A stretch of DNA of 64,000 bases from Helianthus annuus (GCF_002127325.2 NC_035436.2:17556205-17620204), one strand, 5' to 3'; positions 47,101 to 59,589 are shown, counted from the first letter of the stretch. The notes: generated from the letters alone by a model not told the origin. Program-made: numbers and translations.

Positions 47101-48818
47101 TGGTTTTTGCTTTGAAGATTTGGAGACACTACCTTTACGGTACGAAGTGTACGATCTTTACAGATCACAAAAGCCTCCAACATATATTCAACCAGAAGGA
47201 GTTGAATATGAGGCAAAGGCGATGGGTTGAGTTGCTGAACGATTACGACTGCGAGATCAAGTATCATCCAGGGAAGGCGAATGTGGTCGCCGATGCCCTA
47301 AGTCGCAAGGAGAGAATCAAGCCCATAAGGGTTAGGGCTATGGAAATGATTATCCAAACCGATCTTTCCTCACGCATTCGAGCAGCGCAAAAAGAAGCTC
47401 TCAAGGAGGGAAACCTTGAGAAAGAATGTCTCCGTGGGATGGAGAAGATATTGGTTCCAAACAGGGAAGGAACGTTATGTTTTGAGAAAAGGATTTGGGT
47501 TCCTTTGTTTGGTGATCTAAGAGAGGTTATTTTTGATGAAGCTCACAAGTCACGGTACTCTATCCACCCGGGAGCGGATAAGATGTACCAAGATCTTAAG
47601 GATTATTATTGGTGGCCTAGGATGAAAGGCGATGTTGCTATTTATGTGAGCCAGTGTTTGACTTGCGCTAAGGTTAAGGCGGAATACCAGAAGCCTTCGG
47701 GACTTCTGCAGCAACCAAAAATTCCCCAATGGAAGTGGGAAGAAATATCCATGGATTTCATTACGAAGTTGCCAAGAACGCCTAAGGGCCATGACACTAT
47801 CTGGGTGATAGTGGATCGCTTGACGAAGTCAGCACACTTCTTGCCTATCCGCGAAAAGGATCATACAAGCAAATTGGCTGAAATTTACATGAGAGAAATT
47901 GTCACTCGCCATGGAGTACCTCTCTCGATTATTTCTGATAGAGATGGAAGGTTCGTATCAAGGATATGGCAATCCTTCCAGGAAGCTTTTGGCTCGAAGC
48001 TGAATATGAGCACCGCGTTTCACCCGCAGACCGACGGCCAAAGTGAGCGGACGATTCAGACATTGGAAGACATGCTGAGAGCATGTGTGATGGATTTAGG
48101 CGGTAGCTGGGATAAGCATTTACCCCTGGTTGAGTTTTCATACAACAACAGCTACCACACCAGTATTGGTGCCGCGCCATTCGAAGCTTTATATGGACGC
48201 AAGTGCAGGTCGCCGCTCTGTTGGTCTGACGCAGGTGATAGACAATTGGTAGGTCCCGATGTAGTTCAGGAAACTACAGATAAGATCGCGCAAATCCGAG
48301 AGCGCATTAGCGCGGCTCGTGATCGCCAGAAGACCTATGCGGATCTGAAAAGGAAACCTCAAGAGTTCGAGGTTGGGGATATGGTTTTGTTGAAGGTATC
48401 ACCCTGGAAGGGTGTAGCACGCTTTGGGAAGCGTGGGAAGTTGAATCCACGCTACATTGGTCCTTTCAAGGTTTTGAAAAGAATTGGAACAGTAGCATAC
48501 AAGTTGGATCTACCTGCCGAGCTGAATAACGTTCACGATACATTTCATGTATCCAATCTAAAGAGGAGTCCAACTCAAGTTAACGTTGCCATTCCTACCG
48601 ACGAGATTCATATTGATGACACGCTCCACTTCGTTGAAGAACCTGTTGAGGTCACAGATTGGAAAGTTAACAAGACCCGCCGGAGCAGTGTCAAGCTCGT
48701 CAAAGTTCGCTGGAATGCTAGACATGGTCCTGAATTCACCTGGGAGCGTGAAGACCGAATGAAAGAGAAATACCCCCACCTGTTTCCTAAGAACCCTGCT
48801 TCTTCAAGCAGAACCTAA
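44128..48818 (+). CDS. gag-pol: Tekay B gag-pol polyprotein, intact, with an 89-nt gag intron (1533 aa)
   Basis: Exons 44128-44278 and 44368-48818 join in phase 1 (4602 nt in frame). In order: N-terminal 50 residues ([10 protein letters not shown]), gag core from [11 protein letters not shown], three C-rich knuckles ([40 protein letters not shown]), protease [11 protein letters not shown] (about residue 435), RT with FIDDILIY (about 775), RNase H ([30 protein letters not shown]), integrase with HHCC zinc region ([13 protein letters not shown] to CLTCAKVK), catalytic D in [11 protein letters not shown] in SDRDGRF and E in DGQSERT, the GPY/F-type [11 protein letters not shown], and a C-terminal chromodomain-like [17 protein letters not shown]. 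Chromodomains of this lineage are thought to steer integration to heterochromatin. Confidence 0.92.
44279..44367 (+). other. Predicted intron in Tekay B gag (89 nt)
   Basis: Donor CATG|GTAACC and acceptor TGTGCAG|GGTGC. Unspliced, the frame from ATG 44128 meets TAA/TAG-type stops inside the intron (the ORF ends near 44313). Spliced, it enters the gag core in frame. Same phase and same gag position as the intron in Tekay A, though the two sequences differ. Confidence 0.78.
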
Positions 48819-48852
48819 ATTTCGGGACGAAATTTATTTAACGGGGGGAGAA
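48817..48852 (+). promoter_or_regulatory. Hairpin and polypurine tract of Tekay B
   Basis: AAATTTCGGGACGAAATTT (48817-48835) is a perfect 8-bp stem with a 3-nt loop whose first bases overlap the pol stop codon. It is followed by the purine tract ACGGGGGGAGAA ending exactly at the 3' LTR start (48853). The tract is the expected plus-strand primer; the hairpin is shared with Tekay A and its role is unknown. Confidence 0.8.
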
Positions 48853-51800
48853 TGTGACAACCCTCTCAAAACCAGGTATCCGTACGACTTAATTAATTAT
48901 TAATTGATGCCAAATTACTGTGCTTTACTGAGTTTGCTGATAAACTGCTACTTGATTGTTGGTACTTGTACATATCTGCATCATACTTTGATATTCCTGT
49001 CACTACACTACTTAATTGCTGAACCTTAGTGACAAACATGATGCACAAAAGCACAGTAGCACTAAACGGAAACACAGTGAACATGCTGATATAGCCAGCA
49101 TCAGGCAAACGCTGCCTCTAAAGGCCTGAATGAGCCAGAATTATTTTACTACACCCATAGTGTGTGTAGGGATACAAGGGTTGTATGATTACGTCTCTAG
49201 GAATAAGATATAGAGATTTGGATGTGCCTAAAACATACTTTAAGCACGAAACACAGCACTTTTATCAACACACTAGCTTCTAGCTAATTAATAAAGTGCC
49301 AAAATATGGGGAATTATTCCCGACACTTTGCAGAATAAATTGTGTCGCTAAAAATATTATTTATGACGCTTAACGGATATCTTAAGCACTTTAACGGATT
49401 ACTATCCGACCGAACAACCGGACAATACCCGGAACATAAAAATATTGCCAAAATTAATATTGATACTTTTCTGAGCCAGTTAGGGTCCCTGATTACCCTA
49501 ACACCCGCTTTTAATGCACTAAAGCAACTAACGGGGTTAGACCTCGCACGTAACGCACTTAACCAAACTAAACCGTAACTGAACGTTTGAAAACGAACCG
49601 AGCACCATTACATCCTAAAGGAATCGGCCAACTAGTGGGACCCGGGGAGTACACCTTTATTATTTTATATTGGATTGCACGAGGATCGAGACAACTTTCT
49701 CTATAAATACCTCACTACCTCTCACACACACCAACACACACTTCACCTCACCACCACTCCCTCTCCCTCTCCCTCCTCTCGGCCGAGATCACCACCACCC
49801 CCACATCCGTTTTTCGGTTCAAGTCTTGACATTCCAAGGGTATACAAGTGTCGGTGGTTACGTACAACGGAGCTCGGAACAAACGGAACGCGAAGGACCT
49901 CTACCGTTTGCTATTATCCACTCAGTTTTCGCCATAGATCTTCCCTAGCCCCGAGCTAGAGGTATAACGTTTAAAACTCATTATTAATCGTGTCTAAAGT
50001 GGTTAAAAGGATTTTTGATGGTTGAATGTCGGTAACCCGCTAAAAGAAACTTTAAAGTCTTCAAAAACGTGTATTTCGTTGGATAAAAGCACATAACGCG
50101 TGTAAAAGTCGTAGTACTTGAATATGTTGATTAATATGGCCCGATCTACGATGTGGTGGCTCTCATCATCGTTTAACCCGACTTTGTCCGGATCGCGTAT
50201 CTTGACATACACTTGTTTCTTGTGTACAAGGGTTAAAAGGTGAAACTCCACCACACGGGAAACATGAACTTGTGTAAAAATGTTTTGACATGAAAAATAG
50301 TATCTAAAACAAGCCGATCTACGGATGTACAAGTGGTATATTCGTAGGACCGGGTGTCGAGAAAATCACGTTTTTATAAAAATGGGTAAGATATGAATAA
50401 GTATGATTTTTTATAAACTACAAGTGTAGAAACACTTGTACATAAAAGATCCGACAAAATATTGAGTTTTTACAAAAGTTGTCGGGAAGTTGTGAAGAGT
50501 GATTGTTTCTAAAAACGGGGTTTTTACAAGACTAAGTTATTATATGAATAGATCCACTAATATAAAGTGATCTACAAAACGACTCTTGGAAAAATTACAA
50601 GTTCATGTGGTAATACGACCTCGCAAAATAATCTACAATTTGAAGTGTTAAAACTTGTTTAGCATGTTGGAAAATTGTTTCGGTTGATTTGATAAATTGT
50701 TGAGATGTTTTTGTAAAAGAAAATGATACGCTTGAAAGCGTGGCCACCTCCAGTTACAGGGGAAACTCTGGCAAAATTTTCTAAAAATCTAACACTTAGA
50801 ATATTTACAAGTGTTGGAATTATTTTTGAAGTATTTACAAAATATATTTCGCCATGACTTTATTAAATATTCGGAGGTGGGATTTTCACAAAAATAAACG
50901 TGATAAATATTTATTCAATAAATATATTTTTCACAACACTATTTATGATTATTTTGTGAAAATGTATAAATATTATTTTTAGAGTAAAAATAATATTTAC
51001 AAACTTTGTCGAACTCAAAATAATACAAACGCTTATACGACAAGCATAAAAGTTACAACGGTAATTTCTATTACCACCTAATCATTAAAACGTAACTTAC
51101 GCTTTACGCAGAAATATTCATCGACACGTATGTTGTCAACGTATTATTTTGGAAAAGAATTATGTAAAGAAAATATATTATTTTTGAGAAAAATAATTAT
51201 ATTTTGGAATAAGAAATAAAATATATTAAGTGGGACTTAATGAGATAATATGAATACACATGTATTTAAATCCCCCATCCTTGGGAAGGAAAGTAAAATA
51301 CCAAGTATACACACGAAGCGGTTGTCTAACCGTTTCCCAAAAATATCAACTATGAAGCTAAAGCACGGCCATCCGTCTAATAGAATTAGCACATGTAGGT
51401 CGTTGCGCAGCACACGGATATTCGGATTACTGATTTAGTGACGCCTTCACTGTGAGTTCATGTCCCCCTTTTCTCTTAACTGTTTTCAGTTTTATAAACT
51501 GCGGGGGTGAAATACATGTTACAATGATTATGGATATGTTATACATGGTATGGTTAGCGTAAGGAGGGTTACTTAGATCATGTGAATGGGTAGGCGGAAA
51601 CTTGAGGTCATTAATCCTCAGGGTAGGACCGAGGGGCAGGAGCGGTAGATCTATTTGGGTGTAGCGAGCCCAGTCTCAGGTCCAGCAGAACGGACCTTGG
51701 GATGACTTTGTTCCCGACGCATAAATTTGCTAGGTTTGAGCCTTCCTACTTGCATTTACACATATCAATGGCCTTGCAAACCATTGGTGATCTCTCTTTT

Positions 51801-52234
51801 TTTCCTTATTTGCTACATACCAGGGTTTTTGATAAAGATAAAGGTTTATTTACTCACTTTCGCATGAACTCGCTCAACATTATTGTTGATTTTTCAACTT
51901 ACATGTATTTCAGGGAATTAAGGATCTGGCACGGTTTAGCAGGATTTCCCGCTGCATTTAGATTCAGAGTCATCCGGGTTCAAGGCTCATGGCTCTTTCC
52001 TGGACAAGCCATGGCCCCTGAACCATGTTTATTTGTTTGCATTATGGTAGTAGTTGTACTGTTTAAGACAAGTAATGGTTGTTGGGTGTTTACCCATTTA
52101 GACAATGTTTGACAATTTTATTTTCTATGGATGACTTTGCATGATTTTAAATTCATATAGCTTGTTATGGTTAAGCTATGGTATTAAGAAGTCACACCAA
52201 ATTAACCACGCTTCCGCAAAGCCAGGGTGTGACA
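48853..52234 (+). repeat. 3' LTR of Tekay B (3382 bp)
   Basis: Near-identical partner of 38335-41716. Followed by the duplicated target gaaac and the continuation of the minisatellite. Confidence 0.96.
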
Positions 52235-52922
52235 GAAACGGTTCAGTTCGATACGGCACGGTTCGGTTCGAAACGGTACGGCTTGAAACGGTTCGACTTC
52301 GAAACGGTACGAGTCGAAACGGTTCGGTTCGAAACGGTTCAGCTCGAAACGATTCGGCTTCGAAACGGTACGGGTCGAAACGGTTCGGCTCGAAACGGTA
52401 CGGGTCGAAACGGTTCAGCTCGAAACGGTTCCGGTCGAAACGGTACGGACGGTTCAGCTCGAAACGGTTCGGGTCGAAACGGTACGGGTCGAAACGGTTC
52501 GCGTCGAAACGGTTAAGCTCGAAACGGTTCGGGTTCGAAACAGTTCGCGCCGAAACGGATTTTTTTGATTTTTTAGAATTTTTTAGAATTTTTATGATTT
52601 TTTAGAATTTTTATTATTTTTTAGAATTTTTTTGGAATTTGTTTGGTTTTTTTGGAATTTTTTTGATTTTTTGGAATTTACTATTTTTTTTGTTTTAATG
52701 TTTTAGAGTTTACACTTAAGTCCCTGTGTTTCTAAAACTGACGCAAACCGTCCCTGAATTAGTTAGTTAACTCAAAGTTAACAAAATAAATGCATGGAGT
52801 TAAGTTAGTGGACTGAAATGGTTACGAAAATGAAACTAATGGACTGAAATCGCAATTTTTAAACTAATAGACTGAAACCGTTATTTTTGACAAACCTCAG
52901 GGATGAAAACAGTAATTAACTC
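52235..52922. repeat. Foldback copy 1, right array and right arm
   Basis: TCGAAACGG-oriented 15-bp units to 52559, then an arm of repeated TTTTTTAGAATTT and the unique part ending CAGTAATTAACTC, the reverse complement of 37532-37882. Confidence 0.88.
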
Positions 52923-54198
52923 TTTTGTTAACTTTGAGTTAACTAACTAATTCAGGGACGGTTTGCGTCAGTTTTAGAAACACAGGGACTTAAGTGTAAA
53001 CTCTAAAACATTAAAACAAAAAAATAGTAAATTCCAAAAAATAAAATCCAAAAAACCAAACAAATTCCAAAAAATTCTAAAAAATAATAAAAATTCTAAA
53101 AAATCATAAAAATTCTAAAAAATCTGTTTCGGCGCGAACTGTTTCGAACCCAAACCGTTTCGAGCTTAACCGTTTCGACGCGAACCGTTTCGACCCGTAC
53201 CGTTTCGACCCGAACCGTTTCGAGCTGAACCGTCCGTACCGTTTCGACCGGAACCGTTTCGACGCGAACCGTTTCGACCCGTACCGTTTCGAGCCGAACC
53301 GTTTCGACCCGTACCGTTTCGAAGCCGAACCGTTTCGAGCTGAACCGTTTCGAACCGAACCGTTTCGACTCGTACCGTTTCGAAGCCGAACCGTTTCAAG
53401 CCGTACCGTTTCGAACCGAACCGTTTCGAGCTGAACCGTTTCAAACCGAACCGTGCCGTATCGAACCGAACCGTTTCGAACCGAACCGTTTCAAGCTGTA
53501 CCATTTCGACACGAACCGTGCCGTATCGAACCGAAACGGTTCGGCTTCGAAACGGTACGGCTTCGAAACGGTTCGGGTCGAAACGGTACGGTTCGATACG
53601 GTTCAGCTCGAAACGGCACGGTTCGGTTCGATACGGCACGGTTCGGTTCGAAACGGTTCGGTTCGAAACGGTACGGCTTGAAACGGTTCGGCTTCGAAAC
53701 GGTACGGGTCGAAACGGTTCAGCTCGAAACGGTTCGGCTTCGAAACGGTACGGGTCGAAACGGTTCGGCTCGAAACGGTTCGGGTCGAAACGGTACGGAC
53801 GGTTCAACTCGAAACGGTTCGGATTCGAAACAGTTTGCGCCGAAACGGATTTTTTGGATTTTTTAGAATTTTTATGATTTTTTAGAATTTTTATTATTTT
53901 TTAGAATTTTTTGGAATTTGTTTGGTTTTTTGGATTTTTTTTATTCTTTGGAATTTACTATTTTTTTGTTTTAATGTTTTAGAGTTTACACTTAAGTCCC
54001 TGTGTTTCTAAAACTGACGCAAACCGTCCCTGAATTAGTTAGTTAACTCAAAGTTAACAAAATAAATGGATGGAGTTAAGTTAGTGGACTGAAATGGTTA
54101 CGAAAATGAAACTAATGGACTGAAATCGCAATTTTTAAACTAATGGACTGAAACCGTTATTTTTGACAAACCTCAGGGACGAAAACAGTAATTAACTC
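52923..54198. repeat. Foldback copy 2 (left arm truncated)
   Basis: Starts in the middle of the arm at TTTTGTTAACTTTGAG, directly joined to the end of copy 1, then array 53123-53849 with the orientation switch at about 53533, then a full right arm. Only the outermost ends of the dimer are flanked by the putative 9-bp duplication, which suggests duplication after insertion. Confidence 0.85.
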
Positions 54199-56770
54199 TT
54201 AACCCTTTGAATCAAATCTTTTACAGATACAAGAACAAATCACTCACAATATTCCTCACAACACTCTCACTAGATTATCAACACAATAAGAGAAATGTTA
54301 CAAACATTACGTTAAGCCATTGATATGAGAAATGTTATAACTCATATAATTTTAACACAAAATATATATAGTAATGCAGTAGAGCCGGTCCTTTTTAAAA
54401 GTTTCCTTTGAAGTGCTACGACCTAAACCCATCATGCCACTTAATTAGACCTATTTACCTAGTGTATCAATGCTTCAACATGTTTTCAAACTAAACCATT
54501 TTTTAATTTTTTAAGGCATTAATAAAATAAGCACATGGAAATAAATCACCAAGAGCGATCAAGTGGATATATCCTTTTACATTAAGGTTAGATTATCATT
54601 ATGATTATATAGTCCCTTTCACTCTTAATTAGGTTGGACGGTTTAGATCAACCGGAGGCAAAACAAGTTTTACTATTCAAAGCGTGTGAAATGTCAGTTA
54701 ATGACACAAGATTGATGAAAACATATTTGGATGTCAAATGAATTCTATATCAAACACATGGAAGATTGGATGTGGATCCGCGATTGAAATTTTGTTGGGT
54801 CAGTTTCAACCTAAAGTCATTCGTTGTACCTTGGTGAGTGTCAGTGCGAGCAGGGTCATGTAGGCATCATGTATGTATCACATGTGCACATGATGTATCA
54901 TCCCTCACTCACGAGGAGGGACTACTTTGTGTGAGTTTGAGTTAAGTTTTAAATAAAGTGTTATATATAAAGAAGAACAAATAGAATTGCCTTGTTGTCA
55001 CCATCTGATTGGCCGAAGAAATATGAAGTTTTTCCTTCACACCGTGAGCTCACCCATGTAAAGCCTCTCATGCTCACCCGACGCAGTGTTGGCGTCACCA
55101 TGAGCAGACATGGAGGGGGCTCCCTCACGTTTAGAAGGGTACGCCATATGCTCTTATATTTATATGTAAACAAGTTCGGGTTGAATTTGTACAATAACGA
55201 ATGGAATAGGCTTAAACAAAGCAGAAAGGTCAAAATTTGTTTAACTTGCATTGATCAATTGCTTCCGTCCTAAATCATTTTTGTTATTAAGAAGTTCTAT
55301 TGCCTTATAATACCTACTTCGTTTTGTCTAGTTAGTTAATCCATTTGTCACATCATTTTTCCTACCGCAATATACGAACAAACAAGGTTGCACCTCAAAA
55401 TGTAAACGTGTGAACTGCTATTAATATTTAAACAGACATCATCTTCATCACATAAAATATAATTTATACAACACATTATTTACTTCTAACCTTTTTACAC
55501 ATATAATGGGTCAGGGAAAAGATCCATTAAAAAGTAGGTTTTATGTGGAGATGACATGTGACACCCCTTAAACCATGACCCCATTTGTTTGTTTTGTATT
55601 ACAATGCAAGGCATTTAGTTTGTATTTGGCATATGTGGATTTAGCATTTAAGGGGGAATGCACTAGACGGGTTTGCATTTGAGGGGTTTGCATTTGAGTG
55701 AAATGTCCTTGGGGAAGGATGGTAGATTTGGTGGGATGGTGACCCTATATGTTTGTTTTGTATTTATTTTATTCTTTTCTTGTTTTAATTTATTTTATAT
55801 ACATAAATAAGTTGTACACTGTAAGTTTTAGTTACTTGTATATATATTTTTTTCATTTCAAATATAGTAGTTGGACAAAATACCAAAAAAAAAAAACATG
55901 TAATGTTTTTATTTTAAAACATAAGTTTATTATTTCTACTATAATAAAAAAAAATACAAAAGTTTAAGATGCGTATATATTAATGTTCAATGTTTTTTTC
56001 TTTATAACTTTCGATATAAATAATGTGAAAATAAAAAAAATGTATATTGATAGAAATAACTTAATTATTAAAAATAAATGTAAAAGTGGTGATAATGTGG
56101 AAATATAAGTATTGGTAAAGATGTTTATAGGATTGGAGAGAAAATGTGTATTTTTAGTGTACTTGTGGAAATTTGATGTTGCAGCTGACTAGGCACGTTT
56201 GTAAATGCATTTATCACCTTGCATTGGTGATGATCTTATTATAGGTAGGATGGAACGGTATTTTGATCCTAAAACACAAGCTTTCACCTTTTTGTTTTCT
56301 TATAATACAATACACGAAATCTTGTAAAAAAAATTAACACAAAATATCTAGTACAAAAAAAATCCACCACAAAAATAATCTAGTACAAAAATTTCAACAC
56401 AAAAATCTATTACAAAAAATGCAACACAAAAATGTTATACAACTTAGAAATCTAAGACAATTTTTGGGGCTTTTTTAGATATATTTTCTATAGCAATATA
56501 GTGCTCAAATTAAAATAAAAAGATATTCAGTTTTATGGTGTAATTTTTTTTAAATAATGTTGTATGAAAAAAATTACGAACGTTTAAAAATAGAGAAATA
56601 TAAATATGTATTGCATTTGGAAAAAGAGAAGTCAACAAATAGATTGTTATAAGAATACTCTTACGCCATTTTTTTCCTATACTTTTATGCATCCCCTCAT
56701 AACATATGACATAGTATAAAACCTCAAACCTCAATGATTCTATATCTATACCTATACGATATCTATATCT
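54199..56770. other. AT-rich intergenic DNA, no gene recognised
   Basis: Short frames near 54961-55273 on both strands show no protein features. A small palindromic stretch (ATGTATCACATGTGCACATGATG) lies near 54870. About 55550-56290 looks like repeat DNA (GGGTTTGCATTTGAG repeated). About 56325-56440 has five loose copies of a 25-28-bp unit CACAAAAAT..CTAGTACAAAAA. Confidence 0.5.
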
Positions 56771-57689
56771 AGGTAAAGGATCCTATAAAAAGTGCCCAAA
56801 GTGTGAGAAAGGTAAGAAATAATGTGGTGATGACAAGTGTCCTATATCTAAATTAATTCAAAAGGGTGAATTAGTAATTTTCTATTTTCTTTCAATTAAT
56901 TGATTTAAAGATAATTGCCCAAAATAACTTCCACCCTTTATTATAGGAATTCGATTTTAGGATTTAATCTACGAATCTGTGTAGTGTTATATAATTTTGT
57001 AGTGCAACAACCATTCAGAACTGCATAGTGTTATATATTTTTTATATAGTGTTATATAGTGTTACTTGGTGTTATATGGTGTTATAATATGGTTTTTGGT
57101 GTTATATAGTTCTGTAGTGTTATATAACTCTGTAGCGCAACCATCAAAAAACACTATATAACACCATCAATTATTAATTCTGTAGTGCAACCACCATTTA
57201 GAACTGTATAGTGTTATATATTTTTTATATAGTATTATATAGTATTACATGGTGTTATATAGTGTTATATGATGGATGCATAGTGTTATATAGTGTTATA
57301 TTTTTCTGGTAGTATGCCTATGATGGATATATAGTGTTATATATTGTTATATAGTTTATATGATAGATGTATAGTGTTATATGATGGATGTATAGTGTTA
57401 TACGTTTCTTTGCAGCAGTTACATATTTTTCTATTTTTAGAATTTAGGATCGAGATAATTTAGCAATTAAATTTGAATAGCTAGTTTTTAGGAGATTGAT
57501 GGCGGTTACCATATTTGAAACATTGGAAAAGACACTATTGCCCTTTAATTTTACATAAGGTCCTTCTAATTAAAACACAATTTACATTTTATACCCTATT
57601 GATCTCAACCATTAGATCAAATATCCAATGGTTTAAAACACTTCTTACCTTTCTCACATTTTAGACACTTTTTACCATATCCCTACCCT
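56771..57689. mobile_element. Non-autonomous TIR element (919 bp) with AGTGTTATAT repeats
   Basis: Inverted ends of about 45 bp: left AGGTAAAGGATCC..AAAAAGTG..GTGTGAGAAAGGTAAGAA, right the reverse complement with several mismatches. Flanked by the 8-bp direct repeat ctatatct (56763-56770 and 57690-57697), or 9 bp if the end is shifted by one. The interior has many TAGTGTTATATAG units (about 56980-57410). Mutator-like or hAT origin cannot be separated. No coding capacity. Confidence 0.7.
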
Positions 57690-57697
57690 CTATATCT

Positions 57698-59589
57698 ATA
57701 CTGTACTATATAGTAAAATAAAACTATTTTAGAGACTTGATGACTTCTCGTAAAGCCTCAACAAAATGCGCTTCTCTATTCCATTAAATGATAGTGAGTT
57801 AAAATAATTAAATTAAACGATTGATTATCTAAAATATAAATTTTATTATTTTAATAATATATTAAAATTTTCTAAACCACAAGATTTGCATATTTTATTT
57901 TAAAAAATGTAATTTATAATTCTAAAATCTTTATTATTTGTTATTATTTCTAATTTCACTAATGCCCGATGACATTAACATACAAAATCTTCATAGAAAC
58001 AAATAGTTTTAACATGTTAGATTTATTCAATCCATCTAATATATGAGTTTCTAACCTAGTAACATACACGTATAAGATATAATGATATACCAATTGGTTA
58101 ATTATGTTGAAAATGGTATGGGTTCAGCACACAACCCTCGAGTGTTTGAAAATTTAACCAAGTGTTTGAATTTAACCAAGTATTTTATTTAACCAAGAGT
58201 TTGAAAATTTAACTAATGGTTTCATTTCATTTACACAGTATAACTTTTTTTCTTCTCCCACGTTGTTCAAATGTGAGAAATTTCTAAAATTCCAACCTTT
58301 ATAGATTGAGGAGCCAACAAAATATTATGAGTCAAATTGGGTTTGGCAATATCCGATCCTGACCTAGTCCAAACCAAATTTGAAAACTCTAGCAACTCAA
58401 TCTCTAGTAATCGGTTCACTTGTTCGACCTCCAACCACCAGAACTAGCTTGCTATTTAAAAAATGGCCCATATAGTCATAACTGAAGTGTCGGTGATCAA
58501 TGTTGAAAGGTCAATCACAAGTTATGTTTAAAATCAGTTCATGTTCACCTTTAACTAGTAAGGGCAAGTAGGGTGTCCGTCCACAGGGAACTAGTGGAAA
58601 GTGTTCGTAGTTCCATTGCAAGATTAGATTAAACTAGAAAATATTAAAACTTAATTACTTGAATGGTTGATTGATTTTTCAAAGTTTGACAAAACTGAAA
58701 ATTAAGTTGTAAGCAATTAGGAGAAAAGGTAGTCCCCTCGAGGATTCAGGTTTGACAAAACACACGATCTATTTAACTTAGTGAGAAGCCATTAAAGGTG
58801 ACTCGTGCGTGAGTTAAAGAAGTGATTGCTATGTAATTAACTTAATGGGTTTACACACAACACACCAATTCAATCGTATGAATGCATAAACCAATAACAA
58901 ATCATAGACAAAACTTTCATCAATTTAATACTCAAAACCAACCAATCAATTTAAATGTAAAACCATAGTTAGATTCATTGAAAAACTTATAAGGCTTAAG
59001 AATCTAATCCCAAATTTAAGAAAAAACAATCAAAGTGTCTATCACAAACCCTACACCAAAAGAAGATCACGAGTGGATTAGCCGTGCATGTTCTTGATTA
59101 AACCGAAAGACATGTTCTTGGATTGTTCTTGCATGAAAACTGAGATTTTAAGGTGATTCGGGAGCTCTAGAATGCCTCTAGGATCACCAAAAACACATGA
59201 AGAAAGTCTAAACCCGTGACCCTAAAGCCTCCATTTAAAATAGGGGTTGAAATCCCTAACTTTCGCAATTAAATCGACATAGTGCCGCCCTATACTACAT
59301 TGTTGGCGCCCTCGGACTGAGGTAGTGGCACCCTCTGTGTAGTTCTTACACCATCGTTGGCTTCTGTTGTGCCCCCTCAAGTGAGACAATGGCGCCATCA
59401 ATGAGGTTTTCTCTATCTTTTTCATAAGTCAATTTCCTCTCTAATTATGCAACTTCTAGTTTCCACCAAGCTTCCTAAATCCTTCAGATGTATCAACTAT
59501 GCTCCAAACACCTACAAATCATATAATACTCAAAGTAATTCGATTTCACACATATAAAACTTATAATTAAACATTTTAGAACACATTTA
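57698..59589. other. Intergenic, no gene recognised
   Basis: AT-rich. About 58140-58220 repeats AACCAAGTGTTTGAA-type units. Around 58560-58620 the stretch GGGCAAGTAGGGTGTCCGTCCACAGGG resembles a common plant repeat motif, possibly retrotransposon debris. About 59260-59400 has GCGCC-containing repeats (GTGGCACCC, TGGCGCC). No open frame with protein features. Confidence 0.4.

Larger units (their letters stand above)
38335..52234 (+). mobile_element. Tekay-lineage Ty3/gypsy retrotransposon (Tekay B), intact and very young
   Basis: LTRs of equal length, 3382 bp (38335-41716 and 48853-52234), with one difference found by eye (T/A near 39051 / 49569). A perfect 5-bp duplication gaaac flanks it (38330-38334, 52235-52239). 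Interior: primer site, leader with tandem repeats, an additional acidic ORF (42119-43729), gag-pol with a small intron (44128-48818), a hairpin, polypurine tract ACGGGGGGAGAA and the 3' LTR. No inactivating change seen. All parts needed for retrotransposition appear present. Confidence 0.95.
37532..54198. mobile_element. Foldback (Mutator-like) element dimer built on a 15-bp minisatellite, interrupted by Tekay B
   Basis: Inverted arms begin GAGTTAATTACTG (37532) and end CAGTAATTAACTC (52922 and 54198). Flanks ttaacccat (37523-37531) and ttaaccctt (54199-54207) match at 8 of 9 bases, the duplication length of Mutator-like elements. Copy 1: arm 37532-37882, array 37883-38334 and 52235-52559 after removing Tekay B, arm 52560-52922. 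Copy 2: truncated left arm 52923-53122 (lacks about the first 135 bp), array 53123-53849, arm 53850-54198. Array units invert at about 38270 and 53533, so each copy is a near-perfect long palindrome. No transposase gene. Confidence 0.75.

Noticed and set aside
54961..55273. Short frames on both strands around 55.1 kb
   Set aside because: No homology or motif recognised, the frames overlap each other, and the flanks are repeat-like AT-rich DNA.
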